From Rhinopithecus roxellana (lineage: Eukaryota > Chordata > Mammalia > Primates > Cercopithecidae): a stretch of DNA of 64,000 nt. The position numbers were made by a program, and so were the translations under genes. Below the pieces are notes generated by a model that worked only from the letters and a program-made list of their open reading frames with translations, made no database searches and was not told the DNA's origin. Where the stretch lies: contig NC_044557.1 in the NCBI RefSeq assembly GCF_007565055.1, positions 72,922,595 to 72,986,594 on the forward strand. The letters are read 5' to 3'. This document shows positions 47,640 through 58,799 of the stretch, in pieces. Position 1 is the first letter of the stretch. Every line of letters starts with the position of its first letter.

Positions 47640-49000
47640 TCATATTGAATTCAGGCACTGCCAGGATGGATAAGGGCTACATAAACCAAATACCCAGTGA
47701 AAAGTCGATTAAGGTTAATATCTGAATAATGTCACCACAGCCCAAAAGGAGTCATTCAGATGATTTTCTAAATCATGTAATGTGTAATGGTTTGCCCTCA
47801 GATAAGCAGAACCTTAAAAGAGATGTGCTCTGTATGTTAGCAGATTTAAATAATGTTGAAATATGCATTTACTTACCACATTTCAATTTTAAATTTTAAA
47901 GAAAATTATAGAGTTCTGGGGAAAAGAAAGGAAATGTATTTTGACTTGTTAGGTCTTTTCCTTCCCCGTTGAATATTTTTTTTTCCAAAATGGCATTTTT
48001 CAAAATGTTGCCTCTAGATCACATCTATATTATTTTGTAGTCCTGCAAGATTAATTAAATGCTTCCATATGAAAAGCTTTATCATCAAGTAAAAAGACTT
48101 CCTAACACTTGATTCCCAAACTCCTCTTCCTTCATAAACTGAAAACTGATTCCACATTAATTGTTTAGTTTGTCATTTGGCTAATTAATCCTGTTTCACC
48201 AATAAATAAAAACAAAACTCAGTTGATCTCATTTAGCTTCTAAGAATAAACATTAGTTTTTTCTTTAATGCCTTCTCTCTTTTTTTTAATGCCTTCTTTT
48301 TTTAACACACAGCTCAGACCTACTCACTCAGCAGATCGTTTCCTTCTTATCTCAACATCATCCAAAGTGGATCCTTAAGCAGGCTAGAGCTGGACTTAAA
48401 AACCTTCAGAATATAAAACTTATACCACTGGTAAGGCAGCCTCAACAAAAGTCATGAAATGAGAGTCCCAGTAAAACAAAGTTTGTTGAAAAAGCACAAG
48501 GAAACAGCAATGGAAAGCAAAAATCATGTTTATGTCATCTCAATTCTTTCTTTTCAGTAATCAGTATTGCTCTATAACATAAGGCAATTAACTACATCTA
48601 GCTACCTGATTCTCATATAATTTCTCATTTTTACCTAATAATTCTTTCATATACCCACTCTCTCTTTTTGCTATCTTCTGAGTCTACCTTTTTGTATTTC
48701 ACCTCAACCCTTAGTCATATACAGCATACCGCACTCATCAAATCAATCTCTGACACCCATGAGAGCTCATTCACATAAATATCCTGATTCACACATTTTG
48801 CCAAAGTCACCCATGTATTCCACAGTTGTCCACAACACAAACTTCAGACATTTGAAATAGCCTTTAAAAATCTACAAAGAAATCACTTTCTTACTTCCTC
48901 ATTCCTGCTCTCTCATACCAATTCCCAGCTCCTGTCCTCTTTAAGAATGACCCCCTGATCCTGTTAATACAATCATGGAAGTTACAACAACTCCTACAGC
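47640..49000. other. Intergenic, no recognised feature
   Basis: AT-rich sequence downstream of TMEM74. No gene supported. Confidence 0.45.
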
Positions 49001-49260
49001 ACAGGTTGCAAAAACCTCCAGCCAGAGTTGCAAGATGTAAGGTATTTCTGAGGCTCTATTTCCCATTGCTTTTCTGAACCGTCACCATAATGAGGCGGCA
49101 TGTCACTGTGAACACCCAGTGCGTGTCTTGCACAGTGAGCACCTTGCTCATCATGCTGCTCTTAGAGAAGAGTTTGTGCTTTATGAGGCAAGAGTTCACA
49201 GTTACTGAATGACACCTAGACCACTGTGAGTGGGAGGTGAGTTCTGACGATGACTACAGT
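49001..49260 (+). other. Unique sequence with strong splice donor motif
   Basis: A GC-richer block in AT-rich surroundings. A consensus donor GAG/GTGAGT is at 49234-49242 (cut after 49236). An acceptor-like ACAGCACAG lies at about 48997-49005. It could be an exon of a plus-strand non-coding transcript lying 3' of TMEM74. There is no coding frame worth naming. Confidence 0.15.
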
Positions 49261-49747
49261 CCCCATTAAATCAGTGTATTTAATCTTTCCTTTTTTTTTC
49301 TGTCTTGTTTTTTTTTTGGCTTTAGGCTTAAGGACTGCTGCTACCATGAGGAAAGCGCTTGTTGCTTAGCCTAGAGCAAGTGATACAGTCTGCTAGGCAC
49401 AGTCCCCAAAAGTCTAGCTGCAATTCTATTGGTGGTTTTCCCCAAACAGCAATAACAAGATGTCACCTGGAAGCACACCAGAGCCAATCATGACTCAGGC
49501 CTGCCTAGATGTTTAGATGTCTGGAAATATATTTTAAATGTTTCACGCCTTGCCTCTTTGGTGTGAGAACCAGCGGACTTCAAGAGCACAGATAGCCAGT
49601 ATGATGGCAAAATCACAAAATATAAAATTTATATCAGTAACTAATTTGACTTCATTTTAAAAAAGAGCATGTGACCCTGGCTAATATCTGGCACTAACAC
49701 TGTGGTTTAAATTCACATTGGTCTTACAATGATTTACATAATTTTCT

Positions 49748-49753
49748 TTTATT
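49748..49753 (-). terminator. Candidate polyadenylation signal of TMEM74
   Basis: AATAAA on the minus strand, the first canonical hexamer after the TMEM74 stop codon (about 630 nt downstream). Use of this site is inferred. Confidence 0.5.
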
Positions 49754-50379
49754 AGAAAGTTTATCCCAATGACTTAATTACCATTTTTGAATACAGGAAT
49801 AATTTCAAACATAACATTTTTTACAATAAGAAAAGCCCAACATCCTCAAACTTCAAAATATTCAAACTAAAAGTTCCATATTTTAGTGTTTAGCCAAATT
49901 ACAAGAACGATAATTTAGCAAGAAAATGGATAAGCACCTTTGAGAATAAAATGTAAGCCTTATTATTGATTAGTGCTTAGTTCTTTTTCACAAAATAGAT
50001 TAGCAATTGATCCTACTGTGTGTAGGACCACCTAGTGTCCAAAGAATAACATCACATATCTGAGTAAAAGAAATAATTTGTATACTGGGTAATTAGAAAT
50101 ATTTTTCTATCGAAGTAGAAGTTCTTGGCCATTACCGATTAATTAGCCTTCAGCTCTTCAGAAGGACAGGTGTGGCTGGTTGTGGTTTCTTATACATCTT
50201 ACATGGCTTTTCTTATAAATAGAAAACACATGGAGAACAAAAACACTCACTGGCTGTTGGTTTCTGAAATAAACTTTTCTTGCCAGGCAAATAAATTGCA
50301 CTGTGAATTTTTATAAATTAACTTCTCTTTTCATATTATAAAGTGCCAAGGCAGACTCTCAAGATATTCACAACCAGAA

Positions 50380-51297
50380 TTAACTCTGTACAGCGAGCGC
50401 ATCTTCCTCTACCAAGGACAGTTCCAGAGTGTTTTCATTCGTGCTGGTTTTCATCCTGAAGTTGAAAGAACCATAGAGTTTTGCAGACTCTTTGGAAGAG
50501 GCAAATCTATTTCGACGATAGAGCTCCCCCTTCCACATGGACATCATTAGCAAGCAGGACAGGACGACACCCCCCAGCGTGAGGAGGCAGAGCCCCGCAA
50601 TCACACAGCGGTCCAGGTGAGCCCCCAGCCTCGCACTCTCCTTCTCCAGACGCTCCATCTCCCGGGCTGCCACAGTGTTGGGGTCCACAGTCACTTCCCG
50701 TGGGACGATGTAAGAGATAATCACCAGCAGGATCCCGGTGACCAAGAACAAGATGGCGCTGATGAAACCATAGTCTATAGATTTCCCTGAAGACGTGGCT
50801 TCTGAACTTGCATCGTCCTCCTCTTCAGATATCAAAGATATGGCAGCCTCTTGGGGCCACTCATTTGGATTTTCCCAGCCAAGCTCCCCAGGGTGATTAT
50901 GCCCTTTTGCTGATGGCGAGCTCCGGTTCTGCTGCTCCAAGTTGATGTTTTTGTCCACATAGGTAAAAGAAGTTTCTAATTCCTGGCTGCAGCAGTTACA
51001 GACTTTCCTTTCCGCTGTTATTTGGTTGTTCCCTGAGTGGAGAGGTCCTGGTGGAAAGGTGTCTGGCTGAAGAGTACTGTTTTGCAGAGAGGAGGAGGCG
51101 GATGCTGGAGAAGAACTAAGTTTAGACCCTTGCATCTCAGTTGCTCTTGGGGTTGATGCATACTGTCTCTGACAGCAGAGAGCAGCTCTCGTGGCTGCTG
51201 TATCTGCCTGGTCACCAGGCAGCCCTCTTGAACTCCAGTCCCTGGCATCCCAGAGGTCTGCCTGGTTGCTCTTCTTAGCAAGGTAGTGGAGCTCCAT
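50380..51297 (-). CDS. TMEM74: Transmembrane protein 74
   Basis: I recognise this 305-residue protein as TMEM74; its length equals the human protein as I recall it. Known role: a two-pass protein of lysosome and autophagosome membranes that promotes autophagy when expressed. Visible parts: a long polar N-terminal half (1-175) rich in Ser, Thr, Gln and Asn with a Cys cluster CNCCSQ (100-105) and an acidic patch SEEEDD (157-162); a first membrane segment at about 178-198; a connecting loop of about 30 residues with a charged helical stretch (AAREMERLEKESARLG); a second membrane segment at about 231-254; and a basic, then acidic C-terminal tail (255-305). The tail carries YGSF (275-278), which fits the YXXphi sorting motif. 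The frame is intact in one exon, with ATG at 51297 and TAA at 50380-50382. The start is chosen because it matches the known N-terminus MELHYLAKK and lies 39 nt after the acceptor. No other coding gene is near in this window. Confidence 0.97.
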   Translation of the reverse strand: MELHYLAKKSNQADLWDARDWSSRGLPGDQADTAATRAALCCQRQYASTPRATEMQGSKLSSSPASASSSLQNSTLQPDTFPPGPLHSGNNQITAERKVCNCCSQELETSFTYVDKNINLEQQNRSSPSAKGHNHPGELGWENPNEWPQEAAISLISEEEDDASSEATSSGKSIDYGFISAILFLVTGILLVIISYIVPREVTVDPNTVAAREMERLEKESARLGAHLDRCVIAGLCLLTLGGVVLSCLLMMSMWKGELYRRNRFASSKESAKLYGSFNFRMKTSTNENTLELSLVEEDALAVQS

Positions 51298-51302
51298 GAG
51301 AG

Positions 51303-51314
51303 CTAGTCAGACAT
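51303..51314 (-). promoter_or_regulatory. Three-codon upstream ORF (M-S-D-stop) in the TMEM74 leader
   Basis: In the 5' UTR of exon 2 the minus strand reads GGGGATGTCTGACTAG. This is a start codon with G at -3, two further codons and a stop that ends 5 nt before the TMEM74 ATG. Such a minimal upstream ORF could reduce initiation or allow reinitiation at the main start. Confidence 0.7.
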
Positions 51315-51336
51315 CCCCCAGCAGCTTCCGGAAAGT

Positions 51337-53682
51337 CTGCCAATAGCAACAGAGTTAGATGAGAACCCAACAGAAGCTAAGGTTGTACTTCCAGGAGTGT
51401 TGCTCCTGGGGTCCCCATTTCCTTCACAGCTGCACCTGTTTAGCCCCTTTTTCACCTCAAACAGGCAAAAGAAGGGAGGGGATACCTAGTGGCAGGAAAG
51501 TGTGGAGAGGGCAAATGTTCTCACTTGTCATCGTGATTAACACTGAGAAACTTAGGTCAGGGTAGAAAGGCGCATGGAGGAAGTGGCAGTGTCTATTGAG
51601 AAATAATACTGCCATCACCAAGCCAAATTTATCCAAGGACTCACACATTCCTGCAAAAGGATTCCTCAAACGAGAAGGCAGGTTTCCTGTAAAAAGACAA
51701 ATAAGAAAGGCAAGAGCCCTTTTGAGCAGAGCTGCCGATTTTCTGGACGACTTGGGGAAGTATAGACTTCTTAATTCAATTAGACTGTAAGTGTTTACAT
51801 TCTCCCCAGTTCAGAACAGATTCTAATACAGATTAGCTTTAGAGCATCACCATGAGTGAACGACTATACCCCATTATCAGCTGGGCAGGAACTCAGCATT
51901 TTGATTCTGTAGCTCTAAAGTAGATGAAAAAGGCCAGCTTAATCGGCCACCTCAGCTAACCTTTTACCTCATACATCCAATGACCCTCGTCACACAGCCC
52001 TGTATTTACAAGACCATATGCTGCTTATTCACTGTGCTTCTACTCAGCCCGATTCCCTCACTGCTCCATGAGGGAAGCATGTTCTGGACCCCAAAGCATA
52101 TAGGCAACAGACCTTACTGCAATCCCTGCAAAATACAGTGGGCCAACCCACTCCTTCACACACACATCTGCCTGCTCCAGTTGCAGAACTCCTGTTCCCT
52201 GGGTCTGTGTTCCTCCCTCTCTGCATGCTTTGCTATCACACATGCACAAGAAATTGACCATTGGAATAGTTTTACAAACCCAATCTAGAAGTGAACTGAA
52301 AATAAAAGACAAACTATAAACCCACAGAGTAAGAGTTATGTGGAGGCAAATAGATGAGAAGCTATATTCAAGGTTACCTCTGGAATTTTATAAACATGTC
52401 ACTCCTCACCCCCCACTGCATCAAGGGGCATTTCTGGGAGAGAACTTTGGTTTGAGCAGAAAACCATCTGCCTATCTTTTTCTGCCTCTGCCATGTTTCC
52501 AAGGAATAAAAATTCACCTTCCACGATCATTAAATATAGAGATTTTAACCAAAGGCTCCTTTTATTTTGCTTCCAAATCCAGGGTGATAATTGATTTAGT
52601 CAACGGCTTGAGGCTTCTTATGATTCAAAATCCACAGCTCCAAAGCTGGTAACAGAAGCACAGGCAAGGGTCACCTAAGGTCAACCTGGCAACTCAAAAT
52701 ATGGGAGAGGGAATCGACATGTTTTCTGCTACACATAAGAGTTTGTTTAAAACAAAACAAAACAAAACAGAAAACGTTTTTCTCCTGTTATCAGAGTTTC
52801 TCTACAGTGAAAACAGCAAAAAACAACAGAGCAAAAGAATCACTACTAAACTAGAACAAACCTCCACTAAAGAATCCCTCAATGAATGAAGTGATGGTAA
52901 CAGGCTTCATCAATTACCAAGAACTCTTCTTCCAGTTTTCTCAGGCATTAGGGGCTCTGATTAACCTTTGGTATAATTAACTCATCACACTAGACTACCT
53001 TGGATAAAATCAGCAGGGTTCTTTGAGACTTTCAATTTTTAACAAAAGAGGAGAGAAATCCCCACTTAATTCCCTAAGGCCGCCTCTACCTCTCTTTAAA
53101 GAAAAGCTACTCCCGCTTGTTCGCTTGTTCTACCGAAGGTATGTTAGCAGCGCAGTCGATTTCCTTTGCAGCTCCTTAATCCGGGGCTTCCATTCTCAGT
53201 GGAGAATGGATAATCCCAGGAGACCAGCTAAAGACTCTTTTCTTCCGTCCTCTCCCTCTTTTTCCTCTGATCTGCTTAAAAGCCCAGTTAACGACATTGC
53301 ACCTTAAAGTGAGGGGACATGCACTTTCCCTCGTCCATCTGTCATCAATTAAAAGCATTAATATTTGCTTTACACTGACACACACAAGGCTGGTCTCGGA
53401 GAGGCGACCTCTGGATGTGCTCTGTGCGAGCTGAGCCGGAAAACCGAGCCCCAAACACCTGGCAGCGATTCCCCTCGCAGACGCCTAGGGATCCGGCGAT
53501 CCATTTCTGGTGAACTCTGCGCCCACTGATGGACTCGAGGTAGGGATGTGTCCGCTTAGTACCGGGAGACGAGACAGACACCTTGGGCAGGGAGCGCAGA
53601 TAGGCACTCCAGCTCCGCTAGGCTACAGAGCTCTCACCCTCGCACCCAAAGCCTCCTCCCCATCCTACTCCCCGCCACTCAC
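51337..53682 (-). other. TMEM74: TMEM74 intron 1
   Basis: It runs from the donor AAG/GTGAGT (complement of 53677-53682) to the acceptor GGCAG (51337-51341), 2346 bp. It holds mostly unique sequence. An (AAAAC)n patch is at about 52749-52775. No Alu or L1 is present, unlike the intergenic DNA on both sides. Both splice sites fit the consensus. Their use is inferred from their fit with the CpG island and with the two-exon structure I recall for the human gene. Confidence 0.7.
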
Positions 53683-53860
53683 CTTCTGCTTCGGCCACCC
53701 GGTGCGGCTCGAGCACCGCGCGCTCTCTCCGCACGGCTCCCGGAGAAAGTCCCCCAATCACCAGCCGCTGCACTTGTAGCCTCTGCACGCCGCTCGGCTC
53801 CGTGGGGTGGGCAGCGCCCGCCGCGGAGGGGGTGGGGTGGGGCGGGGCGGGGCGCTCCCG
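53683..53860 (-). other. TMEM74: TMEM74 exon 1 (non-coding), 5' end approximate
   Basis: It ends at the donor AAG/GTGAGT (exon end 53683). The exon as drawn contains no ATG, so the 5' UTR offers no start codon before exon 2. The 5' end is set at the GC boxes and is only approximate. Confidence 0.55.
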
Positions 53861-53862
53861 GA

Positions 53863-53881
53863 GCATCCCGGGAGTTGTAGG
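53863..53881 (-). promoter_or_regulatory. ZNF143/THAP11-like site
   Basis: The minus strand reads CCTACAACTCCCGGGATGC, close to the known ACTACAANTCCCAGNATGC element found in CpG-island promoters. It fits the short form CTAYRNNNCCCR. It lies just upstream of the GC boxes. Confidence 0.6.
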
Positions 53882-54124
53882 CCAGGGGCGGTCCCTGCAT
53901 CCCTCCTGTTTCTGTCTCCTCCCACGCCTTCTGGGTTTTCCCTTCCTGCAGATGAGTTCCCGCCATACCCTCTTACTCCTCCCCAGCACTTAAGAAGACA
54001 GCACTGTTTTCTAAGCTCAGAGTGGAGTTCCCTAGCCTCAGGTGTGGCCACAAGACTGTGAAAAGGAAAGTATATTTGGCTCCAAATGTGCCAGATAATT
54101 TGCATATTTTGTCTTTTTAATAGT

Positions 54125-54255
54125 CAAAACAAATATTCCAAGTAGATTTTATTAATCCTCATTTTACAGATGTGGAAACAGGCTCAGAGAGGGCAAGTGC
54201 CTCCTCCACAGTGACCAAGACCAACAGCAGCTTCTGAAATTGCATCCAGGAATCA
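54125..54255 (-). repeat. MIR SINE fragment
   Basis: TAATCCTCATTTTACAGATGTGGAAACAGGCTCAGAGAGGGCAAGTG is the MIR centre in reverse orientation. Confidence 0.85.
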
Positions 54256-54399
54256 GTTTGGAAAGTCAATGCATTTCTCACAAAATCAGAAGAAATGTGA
54301 CCATTAAGGGTAAGAGATTGTCCCATGTACCAGCACATCCCCTGTACTTAGCACAGTGATATTCATTGAATGTATGAATAATAATGACGCAAAATAACA

Positions 54400-54610
54400 G
54401 TTAACATAAATAGCGCTTATTATTGCCAGGCTCTCTTCTAAGCACTATAGATACATTGTCTCATTTAATGGTCACAATATATTGTTAAAGTTCTATTAAA
54501 AAAAAATTCTCATTTTGACAGAAGAGGAAACTGAGTTACAAAGAAGTAGAATAATTTGCCCAGTGTCAAACAACTAATACTTAGCAGAGGTGGGAGGGGA
54601 TGAACACCAA
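54400..54610 (-). repeat. MIR SINE
   Basis: Reverse MIR: CTCTTCTAAGCACTATAGATAC, CATTTAATGGTCACAATAT and CAGAAGAGGAAACTGAGTTAC, then a remnant of the B-box side. Confidence 0.85.
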
Positions 54611-54893
54611 CAGATTCTAAGCATTATACTATATGGAATGAATGGAAGAAAGACCAGAAGGCCAGAATACAAGGTGTCAGGAATAAAGGAAATCTGAAGA
54701 TTGAATCTCCTGAATTGTGACCCTTAGGCTAGGACAAGGTAATTGTGTCACCAGCCTCTTTCAACCAGAGTGCACTGCAACAGCCAACAGCCACTGAAAG
54801 CCCAGGGTATGTGTAGCTTGTAGATAATCTCCAGTTTTCCAGCATCCTGTTGGGACAATTCTAGGGGAGCAAAAAAGGATTATAGTTTGGATG

Positions 54894-55191
54894 GGCCGGA
54901 CACGATGGCTCACGCCTGTAATGCCAGCACTTTGGGAGGCCGAGGTGGGCAGATCACAAGGTCAGGAAATCAAGACCATCCTGGCCAAAATGGTGAAACA
55001 CCGTCTCTACTAAAATACAAATTTAGCCGGGCGTGGTGGCGCGTGTCTGTAGTCCCAGCTACTCGGGAGGCTGAGGTAGGGAATCTCTTGAAGTCGGAGG
55101 CGGAGGTTGCAATGAGAGGAGATCAAGCCACTGCACTCCAGCCTGGCGACAGAGCAAGACTCCGTCAAAAAAAAAAAAAAAAAAAAAAAAA

Positions 55192-55222
<31 letters not shown>
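54894..55222 (+). mobile_element. Alu with (GAAA)n tail
   Basis: A full-length Alu, GGCCGGACACGATGGC to CTCCGTC, with an A-run and then a (GAAA)n tail (55167-55227). The 20-bp target duplication, with two changes, is at 54874-54893 and 55223-55242 (AAAGGATTATAGT shared). Confidence 0.95.
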
Positions 55223-55226
<4 letters not shown>

Positions 55227-55242
55227 GATTATAGTATGTATG

Positions 55243-55795
55243 TCATTTTGCTTGTAGCTCACATAAATACTGTGGTTGCTTGCTTTCAAAAGAGATAGCG
55301 ATCTCCTTTAATGACAATTATGTTGGTATTTCTTTACATTGATAGAATCTATAGTCACACGATTACAGGAGTTCACAATCCTGCCTCTTTAAAATTCTTT
55401 CCCCCCCATATGATTATGTTTGTAGCCAGTGAGGCCCATTTGTTGATAAACATGATAGATGTATTATGACTTCTCCTTTGCTTACTACACAGTTCTCCAG
55501 CATGAATATCTTTCCTCCACTGCCCTATTCCATCCACACTTCAATAACTAGTTTATCAAGCCAAATCTACAGGGATGCAGTTCTTAGTACTACGTATGCA
55601 AAAACAAATAAAGAAAGAAACTAAAGTGTAGAAGGAACTTGAATTTATGTTGACAAGGAAAAGCTGAAGGAACTTAGGCTATTAGCTATAGAAGAATACT
55701 GAGAGGAAACAATAAACTAGTTTTAAATATTCTAAAGTTTCTAAAAATAGAAGAATTCTATAGCATATTTAAAAGGGTAAAAGCAGAACAAATAA
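55243..55795. other. Intergenic, no recognised feature
   Basis: No gene or repeat I can name. Confidence 0.45.
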
Positions 55796-55799
55796 CAAT

Positions 55800-56030
55800 A
55801 ATACTATTTTTTTAGTGCTACTATGTTATCATCTTTAATTTTTACACCAACTTCACAAGGAAGGCAGTATTATTGCACCCATTTTGCAATGTAGAAATTG
55901 AGGCTTGAAAAGATGTAATTTCTTTCCCAAGGCCTGAAAACTAATATCTGGCAGAGCCAAGGTTCTAACTTGGGTCTATGTGATTCTAGAGACTTGATCT
56001 CTTTGCTAACACATTATACTGAGCAATGCT
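55800..56030 (-). repeat. MIR SINE
   Basis: Reverse MIR: TACACCAACTTCACAAGG, CACCCATTTTGCAATGTAGAAATTGAGG, CAGAGCCAAGGTTCTAAC, then TTGCTAACACATTATACTG. Confidence 0.8.
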
Positions 56031-56039
56031 TCACAATCT

Positions 56040-58525
56040 TTTTTACAGCAGAGTACACATAAGAGGTGATACTATTTATGGCAATGTAATCAACACAGGA
56101 GGTTCCTCATGGCCATAGTTCTGGGGCTGTGGGTACTTCAGTCTCTGCAGGATAGCTTGGAGAGCTAAGGAAATAAGTAAATCAGCACACCTGTGACACA
56201 CTGGCGTGCTGGAGGATGCCAAAGCGCCGATCTGAGAAGCTCTGGATAGCACAATTAAATTTAAGAAGGAGGCTGACTTGAGGCTTAGTATAAGGAAGGA
56301 CATTATTTCTAAAACTTTTAAATTGATGTCTCATGAAGGCAAATTCTCTGTTACTGGTGAGGATAAATTAAAAAAAAAAAAAGGAGAGCCATTTATTAGT
56401 GATTTCATAGAAGGGATTCATCTAGTTGGATTAGAGGACCTCTGTGGTTCCCATGTTGGACTGATTTTAAGTTACATTTTTTTCGTGAAGGCTTTTTCTT
56501 CCAAGGATTATACCTCCTATGAACTTTGCTGGGACTTGTCAGTACTGATGTGTTTGATATTTATCATCCACTGCTTTACGACATTTCTTCAATGGCTAGG
56601 TAGCCACTGCATGTGGTTTAACTTCTCACTTAGGTGCCTAAATCTCTAAGGTAATCAATCATAAACTCCTTAAGGTCAGCATCTACATGCTGAACACCTT
56701 ATCTCCTGCAGAAAGTACAGTATTTCTGTTTAGAGGGAAGATGACAAGACTGAACTGAAGACTCAAAATGATTATCTATGATAATACTTGACTATGTACA
56801 TGTTCTTGAGCATTAAAAATATATCAATTCCATACCAACACTGTAAGTCTATGTCTAAAAGTTTCCTGAAAATTGACCCAAGAAGCTTTTTCAAAAGCCT
56901 TTCTTGTTCAACATCCTCAACTTATTGTTACCCTTCTAATTGGCTTTCTAGTAGCATAATATGCTTTCTTTTATGCTGTCATTTTAGATATAGAAGAGTA
57001 TTTCATGTATGTTTTATACTGATTTCTATGTGATCTCTCCAGATAAAATTTAAGCTCCTTGAGAACCAACATATTCTTTCTATTACTTTGAAGCTATATG
57101 TGAGCATGAAATAGTGCAACACATAGGTAACAGTAGTTCCTCAATATATGCTGATAAAACAATTCACAGTTGTAAAATGTTATTTAGAAACCTGCATAAT
57201 GATTTTGGTCTTATGCTAATTTTAATGTCTCACATTTTCCTGTTTACTTATACTCCGTTTCATGTGGGAGGAACAATCATTATTATACTAAGTTAACCAG
57301 CTGAAAAATAAGAAAAATTCTGAGAAGTAAATTTATCATGTAAATCAAGGGTAGTGCTGGGACTTTTAACAACCAGCCTCTTATAATAATTACTGAGGAT
57401 GCTTTCCAGTTTCTTTTTCTTCAATAATAATAAGAAGGACTGATTAGTAGACTTAGAATTATTATCATGAGGGTTGGTCCTAGAGAGGTAAGAAATACAT
57501 TTTTGGTATAGCCTGGAGGGAGGATCAGTCATTGAATAGGAATAGCATGAGGAATATGGCCCTATACCCCACACTGCTGCTAAGAATGAACGTGACCATA
57601 ATTTAGAGAATGAAGATCTTGTTAATGAACAAGATTCTAGGAACAAAAAAAAAAAAAATAGTACTAAATTTGAAAGGTTTCCATATAATAAGAATGCTTA
57701 CAATGGTCAAGCAGCCATATTACCTAAATAAAGTGACTGAATACAGACAATAAGGATAGGGGAAGATTACCCAAGTTAAGAGCAAGTGCCTTTCCCAAAA
57801 GGGGCAGTATCCCCTAACTGTTCTACCTGAGTTTTGTCTTAAGTCAGACAAATAATTTAGACATTAATGAAAGTCAGATATCACAATTTGTTATTCAAAA
57901 TCCAATATATTTTAAACCCTTAATGGGTCAGAGAAAAAAAATGTATTGGCAACATTTGTTTCCAGTACTAATAGACTAGGTAATTTAGACCTACCCACTG
58001 CTGAGGATAAGTAGAAAATCTTAACAAAATATATAAAAGTCACTTGATTGAAAGCATAAAAAGTTAACAAGATAGATAAAAATTACTAGATCAAGATGCA
58101 GAGAAGGAGAAAATCTCAGAAAGACAAGTCAGGATCTTGGAACTTCTTTTTAGTTGGGGATGTTACATGATCCAGAGAGGGCAGTTTAGCACAAAAGGCT
58201 AAGAAGAGTGGGGATTAGGGTCCTGAACTCACCAAGGGAGGAAGCCATAGTGAATCTGCTCCATTCCCTGAACGTTGGATTGGAATCCTGAAAGGTTGCA
58301 CCTCAGCATGTGTTATATAGGCCCTCACAGGGCATGCGTCCCAGTTTGTGAATATCTCAATTTCTAATATTTAACCAAGGTGACTTCAGAGTGCTAAGAT
58401 ACCAGGTACCTGGCTGAAGAAAGTAGACTCAGTCTCTGAAAAAATACAGCATCATCTCAAACCAATTTTACCAACAATTTTGCAAATACACTGATACAAT
58501 AAAAAATAACCATGAAAAAAAAAGC
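56040..58525. other. Intergenic, no recognised feature
   Basis: About 2.5 kb of AT-rich sequence. The 123-codon frame at 56278-56649 and the 117-codon frame at 57293-57646 (minus) lack any family resemblance and are taken as chance. Confidence 0.45.
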
Positions 58526-58529
58526 CAAT

Positions 58530-58735
58530 CTATAAATGTCACATATTGTATGATTCCCTATAACATTTTCAAAATGCCAAAATTATAGAGATTGAGAGCA
58601 GATTAGTGGTTGTCAGGGGTTAGAGATGGTGGGAGGTGAGAGGGTGGGTGTGGCTATAAAGGGATACCATGAGGAAGCTTTTTGCGATGATGGAAAAGTT
58701 CTGTATCTTGAATAAAAAATGTATAAGGGGTATCC
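58530..58735 (+). mobile_element. Old L1 3' UTR fragment
   Basis: TTAGTGGTTGTCAGGGGTTAG, TGTGGCTATAAAGGGATACC and AAAAGTTCTGTATCTTGA are L1M 3' UTR phrases. They lie upstream of an ORF2-end fragment, so this is a separate copy from the next. Confidence 0.7.
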
Positions 58736-58799
58736 AGAAGGCCAATATGTATATAGAAAGAGACACAGAATAATCAGTCGTAAGAAAAAGGTAATTTAA

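Larger units (their letters stand above)
49732..51336 (-). other. TMEM74: TMEM74 exon 2 (5' UTR end, full CDS, 3' UTR)
   Basis: The exon starts at 51336, after a good minus-strand acceptor (TCTAACTCTGTTGCTATTGGCAG). It holds 39 nt of 5' UTR, the complete reading frame 51297-50380 and the 3' UTR. The first canonical AATAAA downstream on the minus strand is the complement of 49748-49753, so cleavage is expected at about 49720-49738. A GT-rich stretch follows. The 3' limit is inferred from this signal only. Confidence 0.65.
53390..53900 (-). promoter_or_regulatory. CpG island promoter of TMEM74
   Basis: This is the only CpG-dense stretch in the window. It contains GC boxes (GGGGCGGGGCGGGGCG, about 53840-53855), which are Sp1/KLF-type sites, and no TATA box at a useful place. 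Transcription toward lower coordinates would start at about 53800-53870. Confidence 0.8.

Noticed and set aside
51018..51281. 87-codon frame overlapping TMEM74 on the same strand
   Set aside because: It is a shadow frame within the TMEM74 coding sequence.
53618..54105. Several overlapping Pro/Arg/Gly-rich frames on both strands
   Set aside because: CpG islands lack stop codons by composition. These frames overlap the TMEM74 promoter and first exon and have no family resemblance.
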